A DNA stretch of 64,000 nucleotides from Gorsachius magnificus (Eukaryota > Chordata > Aves > Pelecaniformes > Ardeidae). The stretch lies in assembly GCA_034008185.1 (NCBI GenBank), contig CM067084.1, positions 13,597,385 through 13,661,384 of the forward strand. Reading direction: 5' to 3'. Below, in pieces: positions 11,040-22,010 of this stretch. Below the pieces are notes generated by a model that saw only the letters and a list, made by a program, of their open reading frames with translations, was not told where the DNA came from and did not search any database. A program made the translations under genes and the position numbers. Positions within the stretch are counted from its first letter, which is position 1. Every line of letters begins with the position of its first letter.

Positions 11040-11510
11040 ACACATTCGGCCCCTGCTCACAGGCGCCGTGGCGGTGCCAGATTACCGCTGGAAGATTTAA
11101 GGGACGATGCTGAGACGGGGACCGAGGCTGGCCATGGCCGGCTCTGCTTTCGGCTGCTCCAGTGCTGCTCGCCGGAGGAGGTGCGGCGCCTCTCGAGCTG
11201 CGCCAGCGTGTTATGCCACCAGCAAGCACTAGCTTATTGCTGAATCCTCTGAAGGGAGCAAAGTTCAGCAGTAAACAGGAGATCCCTCAGCAAGGGAAAG
11301 ACCCTGCAGATTTCCCATGAGTGGAAGAACTCGAGGAGGTGCGGAGCCCCTCCTGCGCCGAGGCACTGCTCCGGCTGCCTGAGCACGCACCAGGGTAGAA
11401 GGCTGCTCAGCTGCCCGCTCTCCTGGGGCGGCTCTTCAGGATGGTGACAGCTCCGCAGAGCCACGCGCCGCGATCCCATAAACTCGCTGCACCAAGTCAT
11501 GACCTGACTG
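11040..11510. other. GC- and CpG-rich patch
   Basis: By hand I count roughly 32 CpG dinucleotides in 11041-11520, with 17 of them in 11041-11220. Neighbouring kilobases have only a few each. CpG density of this kind marks either an unmethylated promoter-type island or a GC-rich relic. No core promoter, first exon or splice donor could be tied to it. The minus-strand frames here (11229-10837 and 11500-11234) have no recognisable domain and may simply reflect the scarcity of stop codons in GC-rich DNA. Confidence 0.4.
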
Positions 11511-11715
11511 GCAGACGGCAGGAGTCAAGCCACAGTCCCCTGAGTACACACCAGATGCTTAGACTGCAAAACCGCTGCTTTGGTTAAGCTGTCTACACTT
11601 TCTATTATGTGATGTACTTCGAGCTAAAAAGGCTCTCCTTGGATAATCCCGGTGTTTTAGAGCTTTACCGCCAGGAGTGCTCTCTAAGGGCACTGTTTAG
11701 AGAAGTGTCATGTAC

Positions 11716-11780
11716 AAACGACAGAATCACAGAAGGCAGAGATGGAGAAGATCACCTAACCCGCCTCTCAGCCTGTTCGG
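11716..11780 (-). mobile_element. Degraded CR1/L3-type 3' end fragment
   Basis: ACAGAATCACAGAA at 11719-11732 is followed by a GATGGAGAAGATCACCTAACCC word (11740-11761). This matches the complement of CR1-family 3' ends (xxAGAATCATAGAA ... TTGGAAxxGACC ... AGATCATCTAGTCCAACCC) with many changes. The octamer tail orientation implies the minus strand. The match is short and by eye. Confidence 0.5.
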
Positions 11781-14700
11781 GGTTGCTCCCATGAGGACTT
11801 TTTAGTCCAACACACAGGAATTACTGTAACGAGAGAATCTCACAGCACATCAATGCTCCTTAACAAACAATGAAAAGCTTGGGAAGGGGAGGTGATCAAG
11901 AACTTTGTGATATATGCCCGATAGCAGACAGGTCCATCTAGAGACAGCCTGGAGAGCGTTCTTGTTAAAAGCCAATTGGATGAGTGACATTGGGGGGAGG
12001 AAAAAAAAAAAAATCACATATAGATCTGTGTGTCACTTTTCACCAGCTTCCCCCTGGCTCAGTTCAGACAATTACAGTTTAACTACCAGGGTTAAGTTGA
12101 AGCCTTCCACAATGTCAGAATATAAGATAGAGAGGGACGCTGTCAACTTCTTTGGGTATTGAAATCTCATTTATGAGAAGGGAAGGCATTCTGTCAGCTC
12201 TTTCTTTCACATCTGAAAGAAGTCAAGTTACAAAGGAAAAATGTGGTGGGTGTTTTTCACAGTGGCCTTTACCTGTGGTCTTTCATTCGCATGGCTGCTG
12301 CGAGAGGAGCCTACTCGGAGGCTCTCCAGTGTGAAACTGTTTTGCCATTTGACAAACGGGGAATGGTGCCTTCCCCACAAGCCCCCTCATGATGAGCTCC
12401 ATCAGAATTTTCCCAAGCAGGTTTCCAGCAGGTCACTACGCCCACCCACAAGCCTGCCAGCTCCATGACCAAGGATAAAGCGGCAGTGTCACCACCCTTG
12501 AAATCACATCCCTGCATGTGCAGCAAGGTGGTGCTTTACCATCCTCCCTTGACGTGCTTCCTGAAGCTGCCACTTGGCGCTAAGAGAGGGGAACTGGGAG
12601 CTTACCTTTAACCAAAGTTGCCTACTCACAGGCACGAGATGCCTTTGAGTTTCATTCAGCTCTAAAGTGCTGTTGAGGCATGGCAAACCCCTCTCAATGG
12701 GAAGGTGATAGATAGGTAAGCAAATGGTCTGAAAGGTTCTGCAGCCTGGGAATGAAATGCCCTTCTCACACTATTAAAAAGGCTAAGAAAGTAGTCAGGC
12801 TTCTCGTAACTTGTAGCGTACCAACCACGTTGTGAGTACCACTGGAAGATACGGCACTATGGCAATCACTGCTTCTTGCAAGAAACTCTTGAAAGGACAG
12901 GATGCTCCTGGTTTCTGGAGTGCTGCAAATCTCAGTGCTGCAGCTCTCTCCTTTTTCAAAACTGGGAGCTGGTCTCTTCTTCCTCCACCAGAGAGTTAAG
13001 GAGATAAAATGAAGGAAATAAAACCTGCAGTTTGTTCTGCTCCAAACTTAAAACTTTACATCCGTGGTGTGCAGAAACTTGCTTAAAAAATACAAGACCT
13101 GAGGCGAGACATTCAATCACCTGACTCCAGGAATCAAAGTCTTGGAACAAAGACCAGTGGATAAAATCCCAAGGTGTGACAGCATTACTGCTCTGCTTAT
13201 ACATGGCCAGGTTCAGCAAGGGATAAACAGAAAAGACAACTTTTCCTTTGAAGAAGCCTGAGAAGGCAGAAACTTAAAGCAAAATGATATAGAAAGCTAT
13301 TAAATTTATTTCTAGCATTGCCAGCCTAACTAGATGTTATTTTGGCATTTAGTTATGTTTAGAAAGGGAAGATAGGTTTTGCTGTTTGTTTAATACTATT
13401 TCTTAAGACTTTTTCCCCTCCAGTGTTTAAGTAGTTACATGGAGCACTGGAAGTCAAGAAATCCAAGACTCAGCCCTCTGCTTGCCCAGAATCCACTATC
13501 AGATCCTGAATATAACTATACAATGGGGATGTCAGACACATGTGCAAATGTGTTGAGACACATGTGCAAAGTACTATTACTTCTTCCACATATATTTCAT
13601 CACTTTCAGAGCAAAATTTGTTCTTGGATGCTCGCACAAAGACCATGCCAAAAGCAATGGACGTGCACGTATGCTTTCAAAAAATAGGCTTTGGCTTCCT
13701 GAAGGGAAAGTTTTTGTTGTTGTTTGGTTTTCAGCAAGGGCCTCTTTCCAAGGGCACAGGGAACCACCCTCCTGCAAAACAACAAATTACAAGTGTTTCC
13801 CTCAACCACACGCGCTCTGTGGAAACTTAAGAGAATTCATTTGAGAAAGCAGAGAGGGACCGCACCAAACTCTGGGAGGAAGGTTTTATTTCTTTTTCTC
13901 ATGTTTCTCATTGTTAAATGATCTGCCTCTCCTCTAGGCCACGGGACACATAGCATAGCTTTAGCTTTAATTGCTGTCCACACGCATCTCTGCCTGTGAG
14001 GTTCACTTGGCTACCTCATTTCGCAAAGTAAATCCCAGACTTCCTAGGCTGGTGTGGGACCCCAGGGGCTGCGGCAGTAAGCAGTAACCCTCCACGAAGA
14101 AATGGCGCTTGTGAGGAATTTTACTGCTGCATCCACTTCCGATGCAAAGAAAGGGAAGGGGCAGCTGGCTGAGGGAAGGGGGAAGAACAAATTTATACTT
14201 TCTGGGGCAGCAAAGCCACAGTAACCTTCTGTTCAAATCTTCTACAAGATGCTTCTTTATGCTGACTACTTTCCACCCACTCTCAACAGCTCCCTGTTTT
14301 AACACATGGCCCATCCTTGCCCTCTCCTATTTTCTGATATTAGCCTGCAGCAGCATGTAAAGTGCTCCAGGATTCTCAGCTGCAACATGTTTCTTTTTTT
14401 CAGCAGAAACATCTGATTTTAGGGACTTAATACGCAGACATGCATGTGGCCCTCTCCTTCACACCAGCTCTGCACTGGCATCTTATCCACTGGCTCGAAT
14501 GAAATTTGTACTGTACAAACCATCCAGACAAAAGTCAACAATTTTAGACACCAGAGATCTCGACCAGAATGAAGAAGGCAAATGACCCAGTAACACGCAA
14601 CTACTGCTGTCACCAAGAAGTCTTTACTTTCACCAAAAATGCCTCTCAGAAAATCTCTACCCATGCCATTTTGATACACTGAAAATTGCTTCAGTAGGTT

Positions 14701-17700
14701 TCTGATGCTCAGCATTTTTAAATCTTCTATACCAACAACTAACACCTTTTTCTGTAGAAAACGTGGTTTCCCAGAAGAGGCCATTTCAGAACGTGGGGTG
14801 CCGGGAAGGACAGGACAGCTCAAAGTTCTGCTGCAGTACTGGGGTCATCTCTGACCTGCCTGTTTTGAAATAAAAGTCTCACTCATTATACATGTTTGCG
14901 GACATCCTTAATCACTGGGTACAGTGTTAAGGCCTTTAAATAAGTACACGTGTCAGAAGACAGACCTGTGCAGCACTGTGGCCAGGCTGAGGTTACTGGA
15001 AGGTTCAGCAGCCAGAGCGGTTATGAAAAACAAGCACCAGCATTTATTTACAGATCCACATACCCACCGGTTTGATTTTATTTTCGTCCGCAGTGGGATC
15101 TTCCGTCTATATAGCCTTTGAAATATGAATCTGTAGCTTTATTTTGGGGGACAGTCTTCAAAATCACTTGTTACCAAATGTCATGCTCTTGAGTTTATTT
15201 CAACTACTGCTCCTTCACTGTGCTAAAATAATGAATAATAAATAATGGTGGCAGCAGCAGCAATAGCGGCAGCTGCAGAGAGACGTCCAAACCCAATCCA
15301 TACTACAAAAGGAAACAAGTCATATCTATTTCTCCCCTTCTCCTTTAATTTCTTTTCCCATTTTTTACCATGGATTCTGCTGTCATTATTGTCCACTTTA
15401 TCTTTTGCTTCCCCTGCTTCTTTTTACCAAGGAGTGTGCAGGTCTCTAAGAGGTCAGAGGATTTCACAACATCAGCCCTCCGCTTTTTTTTGGTACTGTT
15501 ACTGGAATACATAATTAAATCCTAACAACTGGGTAAGAAGAAGGTGCCCCTACCAACCTTTGCTCTTACTTTTCTGCAGATTGTATGCCTTTTGGGCCCA
15601 TGCTGGATAGGGATGATAAATGTCTATTCAGATAACTGTGAGTCAGCATACCTACCCCACTGGGCACCAGTTTAGTTTATTGTTCTTCCCTCTGTCACCT
15701 CGGACGCTGCTGAACTGGAAAGCACAAGGAGAACAGTGCCTGAAGGATGAACACACACGACGCCACTGGATTCCTCCTTCCACGAGCACTGGGTCTGTTC
15801 TCTGAAGTGCCTGGTCTGCTGACAAGGTGCTTTTCCTTGGCTAGTCACACAGGAAACCACCAAGGTTGCACTGTGGTCTCTTCTGGCTGACTTATCCCTC
15901 ACACCACAATAGGACCAAACGGCTCCTACCAAGCTAATAAAAAATCCCGTGTGCATACACGTTAGAGGTCTGAGAGAGAATTACAGCCCAAGGAAGCAAG
16001 GCAAAATACTTAATAGGTCTGAAAACACTGGTGAAAGAGCAAAGTAGAGCGCAAGAAAGATACATCTGTCTGTGATCAGAGGCTGCTCCAGCCCTGAAAA
16101 AGACATCTTTCTGCTTGCCCCCCTCTCCAAATTTGACTTAAAAAGTGAGTTTCAAAAGAATGGCTCGGTGGGGGCTTTTAGCAACTGAAACACTAAACCT
16201 GCTGACTTTCATACAAGACACAGGAAAAGTCCTGTGTGATCTGTATGCCAGGCTGATTACCGGATCTTTGTTCCCTAAACCAGCCATGGTAAGGAGCATT
16301 ACAAAGCTCACATCTTGGAGAAAAATGGGAAATGATTCACTCTGACCGCCTCTGACCACTAAATGGACACCGCTTGTGGCACTAAAAAGGCAATGCGCAA
16401 TCTTGTTGGCTGGGAAAACAGTGACATTATTTCTAAACCATGGCCTCACAAAGTGCTTTCACAGATGGGCAGAACTTGAACACAGAGTTTTACTTAAATA
16501 CTGGGACCGGGTAAAAAGTTTCTTTTGAGACTTCTTTTCCCTGGAAAATTACCATTTCAACTGCAAAACATTCATCACAACAGGTTCCTGTTTTCAGGGG
16601 AAAAATTAATAAGTTTTGCCAAATACTGGCGGGAAAAAAAGTGCTTAGAAAAGAGAACACTTCAGAAAAATCTTCTAATTTTCAGCAAAACACTTGCACA
16701 TTTTTCAAGAAGAATCACTGACTTCTACAGAAGAAAAAAACTACACTCTACCCAGCAGTACTCGACACCAATTTTTGTCCAGTGACACCCCCTTAAAGGC
16801 AACTTTCTGACCAGAGTCAGATGGATGGCTTTGTTGATGGCTCAGAATTTACTTGATAGATCACTGTATACAAAACCAATCAAACAAAATACCCCTGCAC
16901 AAACAGCACATGCTGACCACTTCTAGAAGGTACAGGTTCTTTGCAAAAGTTGATTCATTTTGTGACAGAAGTGGATCTGTTCTGTAAAAATTTATGAATA
17001 CTGTAAGTTCACTTGGTTATTGTAATGCTTACTATATAAACGTACTCATTTCATTTCATTAAAGGCTACCAAAAAATAAACCAGGAAGGAAACAAGTAGT
17101 CCTGACAAGCCATCCGTTAGTAATCATGGGTCTGCTGAGAGATGAAACTTGCACTATTAGCACTGAAGATCCTACCCCCTGCCCCTAGCCAGCTAACAAA
17201 TGCTTTGGAAAGAACTCCACACAAATCAGGTGAGAACAAGAGCGAAAACTAAGTTCAGAAAGGGACTCTATGAAAGACAAGAGGACTTGCTGGGGTAGAA
17301 GATGGAGAAGGACATCTGCTGGGCTGGCCTGAAAAGTCTACCTAAGGTACCATCTGCTGGGCAGGTGGATGTGCATGTGCACCACTGATTTAAAATACAT
17401 TTTATCCATAGGGTCTCTCCCTACTGTTAAAATAAAGCATTGTTTGCCACTGGCCACGTGCTCCTATGAGGAAGAACTAGATTTGTCCAAATTCAGTCCA
17501 GTCCAGTTGACTACGAGATAGTATATAGCCTACAGCCCGGTGTAACAGTAGGAGGGTGTCAGGCATGAGTCTTGGGAAAGATAAAAGCTTGATGCTCAAT
17601 GCTTCCAAGACAGACTTGAGAGAGTCCAGGAAGGCAACAGAGGAGTTACTAGCTCTGTCGCTATACCAAGTCTCACTTGAGATTTGGAAGCTTCAAAGAA

Positions 17701-17943
17701 CTGAATTTCATGACAGTCTTCTACTTAATAAACGTACAGAATTAGCCTGAAGGACCTGGAGGAAGGGAGACACCAGCTGCCTTGTGGGGCACATTAGGGG
17801 ACCAGAGTCCTACCTTTGCTATCGCATGTGGCTTTCTTTGCACATTAGGAAGGTTCATAGAGGTGGTTCCTTTTCTAGATACAGAACAGCATTATTTGTG
17901 AACTGTATTTTTTACAATGACAGTAGTCTGGAATCAAGTTATG
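11781..17943. other. Single-copy non-coding sequence
   Basis: This long stretch has no exon or repeat family I can support. Small features include A13 near 12001, a 14-bp direct repeat at 13535-13570, an AAT-rich run at 15226-15245 next to a GCAGCAGCAG run (15249-15262), and generally A/T-balanced filler. The open frames are short and lie on both strands. Confidence 0.6.
13535..13570. repeat. 14-bp direct repeat, 22-bp period
   Basis: GACACATGTGCAAA occurs at 13535-13548 and again at 13557-13570. Each copy contains the palindrome CACATGTG. Two exact copies at this spacing look like a recent local duplication or a paired protein-binding site. Confidence 0.85.
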
Positions 17944-17976
17944 GTATCATAGAATCATAGTATCGTAGTATCGATA
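17944..17976 (-). repeat. CR1-tail-like ATCATAG repeat
   Basis: The run begins with ATCATAGAATCATAG, the complement of a CR1 3' tail, and continues with ATCGTAG/ATCGATA variants. No CR1 body follows to the right. It is either an extremely 5'-truncated CR1 or a coincidental short microsatellite. Confidence 0.35.
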
Positions 17977-18689
17977 ATTTATCTTTTGAAGCCAACCAAT
18001 GCAGACGATGAAAACACATGTTCCACTGCCCCTTGCTCTCCCACAAGCACTTTTCTCTGTAGACACACACGCATGTACAAATAAAGTAACAAAACCACTC
18101 CTAAATGCAAATGTTTAACCATTGAGCTAGGGGACTTGTCCAAGGGTACTCTGTTTATCAGATCTAGATTCCTGACAGGAAAATGCTGTAGCTGTTTGGT
18201 GTTTATTAAAAAAAAAGAAAAAAGTAACGTGCCAGTGCAGTAGAAATTATAAAGACAGTCCTTCAGAGCAGACAGCGAGAGACCTGGCAGTTCTCTCTGG
18301 CTGTGTAGCTCAGTGTGACTAACACGACCAAATGTCAACACACACTCCCTAAACCCTCGCCCGGACTAATCTAGCAGTAACTGTCCCCGGTGACGGGGAG
18401 TTTCTTAAATCAAAGTTCCAAGCAGCAACTTGATGGATGTGCTGCCCTGAGCAGTGTGGAGCACGGCCATGTTGGGCGAGCTGATACAGCAGCCACGCAG
18501 CGCTGATTAGATCTGCCCGCTCCTCTCCCTCTCAGGACGCAGTGTCGCATTCAAGGTTCACAGCCCAGGAACATGCCGCAGAGCTGAAGCCTGTGCCGGG
18601 ACCGGCCTCCTCCTGCCTGAAGTGAAGGGCTGTAAGAATCACTTTGCCTCCTCATTTGCAGTCAGGCTCTGCTTTCCACTGCTAAACAC
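17977..18689. other. Single-copy non-coding sequence
   Basis: An A-rich spot lies at 18208-18224. A mildly CpG-richer patch (18355-18620) follows. No gene or repeat family was recognised. Confidence 0.5.
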
Positions 18690-19230
18690 CTACGTCCCTG
18701 CCTCCCAGCTTTCCACGATGGGACATCCACAATTGACAGGCATCTCTGCAAGCGGCACAGAGGGGAGCAGCTCTCAGCTGCCACGAGCTACAATAGCCAG
18801 GGAGTGTTTGTCAGGGTGGCTGGTGTCAGACCTCTATATAACTGGAAGTGAATGGGGCTTCTGTGCGCCTTTCATGCCATTGTGCACAACTGAAGTGCAG
18901 GACAATGAGAATGGAAACATTTTGCCTGTTGTTGACATCTAACTGCCTCCTGGAGGATACAGTCTCCACCAGACAGATGGCTAATTTCTTTACCCTAACC
19001 TCCTCCTACAGCACTCCAGTGTTAGTATGATGTTCTTCCCCTGGAGTGAAGCCCTAATTGCTGTCAAACGTTCAGAGACAAAAGTGATGTCTACATATCA
19101 TTCATGCAAGTGTTGTTACCAGGGTGTGAATTAAACAGCAGAAGCCACTTGTCAATTGACTCCAACGTGAGCCGTTTTGCTCAAACACTGGTTCGCGTTT
19201 TAAAGGATCAAGGTTGACAATTTTTATTTC
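18690..19230. promoter_or_regulatory. Candidate conserved non-coding element
   Basis: This segment is AT-leaning and free of simple repeats and recognised transposons. It contains the perfect palindrome GTCAATTGAC at 19151-19160, a TATATAAC word near 18835 and several TAATTGC/GAATTAAAC homeodomain-like words. Both strands have only short open frames. The texture resembles vertebrate conserved non-coding elements; conservation cannot be measured from one sequence. Confidence 0.33.
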
Positions 19231-19544
19231 AGCACAGGCAGGGACCGCGTGCACCAGAAGACGCAGCATCTTTCACTGAAGGACCCTCAGCCGCTTTGCT
19301 TCCATTAGGCTTACAAAGGACGGGGGGTGCTCTTTCCCCTGATCATTCCGAAATTCCTCCCACTGAAGAAAAATGTTCATTTTCCTTTGTCCTCGCCAGC
19401 TAAAGCCAAGTGGCTGTTCAGCGTGAAACGGGCACTGAGCACAAAGCCAAGACACAGAGTTCCTCATTTGTCTCGTTCACACATAAGACATATTTTGGGA
19501 CCGACGAACTTCTTGCTTCCTGGAGACGCGGCTGCCATTGAACA

Positions 19545-19890
19545 GACAGGTAATACTAATGGCCAGACAGTGACAGTCAGCTATTGGTAGCCTGATTGGA
19601 TGCACATTCATCTTCAAATTATGTTGTGTGACAGCACAGGCTGCTGAACACCATTTTAACATGCAGAGTAACTCCTCAGGAGGCTCTTCATTATGCATTC
19701 AGTGGGCTATTTTCAGACTAAACAGCATGTCAGTGGCTGTGTTTATCCCTTTCCACCTGGGCAGAGGAAACAGTTCAATGTCCCTCTGGGGAATTAATAT
19801 ATATTACAACCCACACGTCGATTCTCCTCAACAGACAGAAATGGCCAGACATATTACACATTTCCAGAAAATATTGAAGTGCTGACAATG
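19545..19890. promoter_or_regulatory. Candidate conserved non-coding element
   Basis: There is no simple repeat here, and TALE-type TGACAG words (19569-19574, 19631-19636) lie near a CTATTGG word and an ATTATGCAT word (19690-19698). A GGGGAATTAATATATATT stretch (19788-19805) follows. The clustering of TGACAG with homeodomain/POU-like words is the reason for the call; function is inference. Confidence 0.3.
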
Positions 19891-20616
19891 AGGGATTGCT
19901 AGGGGAAAAGAAGCATTCGAGCAGAGATCCTCAGTTAAAAGGAAGCCAAATTCCCCAGGATCAGCATGAAACACTCCCCGCTCTCCCTCTGCACGGAGGT
20001 GTGCATGCACGGACATGCACGGTCTCTCGCACAGCTGCTTCTGACAGCTCATTGCAAGGGGCATGCTTTTCCTGCGTCTAAAACGGTGTTAGGAGGCATC
20101 GTGCCCAGGTCCCCCGCAGCCTCGTGAGCTGCCCCGGTGAGCCGCACCACATCAGCATCCGCCCCCGGGATGCTGCCGGCCGCTCCCGAGCTGAGCAGGC
20201 AGCATCTGCAATGAGGCTCAGGGGGGCCTTCCCTCTCTCTCTGTCTCCTTCCCAGCGTGATTTACTTCTACTTGCTTCGAATACTTCATCTCGTGCCCTT
20301 TAACAAATTCTGCTGGTGGCTTCCTGGGAATGGATTCATGCCCATGCCTGTAACTCCACAGCAGTGACTGAAGAATGTAAAAATCTGTATTCTTCTTTTT
20401 CTTCCCTTCACCCACAAGGCTTTGACAAAAAACATCACCTGCAAGAAGCTACTCTCCCCAAGCCTCGGGTAACACCGGGGACTATTCCTGGACCTAAGCA
20501 AGACCAACAAAGAGCAATAAAAATGTTATGGGGACGCCTGTGGTTTTCTTGCTAACAGAGCAGGGGGACCTGGCTGGAGATGGTAAGGGTGGGGGACATT
20601 GGTGCCACAGACGGCA

Positions 20617-20637
20617 GGGAGGAGGGTGGGAGGTGGG
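20617..20637 (+). other. Putative G-quadruplex motif
   Basis: Four G-runs of three lie at 20617-20619, 20624-20626, 20628-20630 and 20635-20637, with loops of 4, 1 and 4 bases. This meets the canonical G3+ N1-7 pattern on the plus strand. An additional GGGTGGGGG lies just upstream (20587-20595). Confidence 0.7.
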
Positions 20638-20920
20638 CAGTGAGGGCTGGTGGCAGGAGAGCGGTACCGGGGGCTAGGCCTCCTCCTTTGAGAGCCCATG
20701 GCCCAGCACAAACCTGGAGCTGCAGAGAGGTACCTGAGCCCCAAAGGCAAGGGCCCGGGTCTCAGCCCACCTTGGTCCCACCACGTCAGGCTCCTAGCAG
20801 TGATTCAAGCCAAGATGATAACTCTGACATTTATTTATTCCCAGACTTTAAAGTACTGAGCCTTATCAAGTTTGGCGCAGTCTGGGCTCAGAGCAGAGTG
20901 TGATCCAAACAGAGCCACTG

Positions 20921-20946
20921 CTAATTAAACACCTCTAATTAAACAC
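20921..20946. repeat. Tandem duplication of a TAATTA-containing 12-mer
   Basis: CTAATTAAACAC occurs at 20921-20932 and 20935-20946, a 14-bp period. Each copy holds a TAATTA homeodomain core. The pair may be a chance local duplication or a spaced homeodomain dimer site. Confidence 0.8.
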
Positions 20947-21699
20947 AGAGACACGACCAGTGGTTCTGGAAGTCCCTGAGCCACAGACTAATGAAAGCTT
21001 AGAGAGTCTCCTGCGGGAAAGCTCCACAGCCCTCTCCTGCCCTCAACGCTCCTCCTGAGGCATCAGCTCACACCCACTGCCCAGGATGGGATGCCAGGTC
21101 TGTGGACTCAGGCTGGTCACCGTCAGGTCCTTAATGTCATCATCCCCCTCCTCCCCGTTTCCAGCCGCGGGCAAGGGAGGAAGTTACATGTGTTCAGCAA
21201 GCAGCCCTGACATGGGAGATCGCAAGGTCAGCAGCCCCCCTTCTCCACTGGTAAAACCTAAACCAAATTTGAAATGAAAGACTGTTTATTAAAATTGACA
21301 TTTCTATGGTGCCTGCCCAGCTGATTAGGAGTAACAGCTGTGAAGCCAGCAGTGAAGAGGCCTGATATCCCAGAAGCTGCAAAAGCACTTTATCTCCTGC
21401 TTCATTACTGATTTAACAGCCACAGAAAAAGATTTAGAGCCAAGTTTCTGCAGCCTGCGAGGGCCACGCTGCTCTGCGTAACCACCTGCAGTACCAGCTG
21501 CCCGGCCCTGGCCAAGGGGAGCTTTGTCACTGGTGTCCCGGGCCAGGGCAGGCACTGGGGATGCTCGTGCAAGCGCCCACGTGCGCAGGGTCTGGCAAGG
21601 GCCTGCTGGCAGCTGCAGAAGACGGAGGCAATCCCTGGCTGCTCGAGGCCAGGCAGTGGAGGATGGAGGTGCTGCTGGCAGCTCCTCGGAGGCAGGGCC

Positions 21700-22010
21700 G
21701 TTCCTCCTAACAGTGATGGTAAAGCTCATTCGGGATGGCTTTCTGTGGCAGTGGAATATTGAATTCATTATACTGCAGGGAAAAACTGAGAGGTTAAAAT
21801 AAAATGGCAGCAGGTGCATCTAATAAGATTACAAGGTCCCCCTGGGATGTACTGGGAGAGCAGTTTCACCGTGTATTTTAAACCAGACTATACTGTTGAA
21901 ATCAACAGGATTTTAGTTGCAAAAGGCAAGCTAATTGGGAATTCAATTCATGATTATTCAGGTATAAGGCGTAACACAGCCAGAGATGTGCTCAAATAAA
22001 ATCTGCTTGA
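21700..22010. promoter_or_regulatory. Candidate conserved non-coding element
   Basis: This AT-rich segment is not repetitive. It contains a CTAATTGGGAATTCAATTCA word (21931-21950) followed by ATGATTATTCAGG (21950-21962), plus an AAATAAAATGG word (21798-21808). No coding signature was seen. The call rests on texture and motif clustering only. Confidence 0.27.

Noticed and set aside
20090..20210. Short CpG-richer patch
   Set aside because: About a dozen CpG in 120 bases is too short for a CpG island, and no promoter or exon signal accompanies it.
21325..21819. 164-codon minus-strand frame
   Set aside because: No recognisable domain. The antisense strand is also open for 92 codons, and no splice or promoter context was found.
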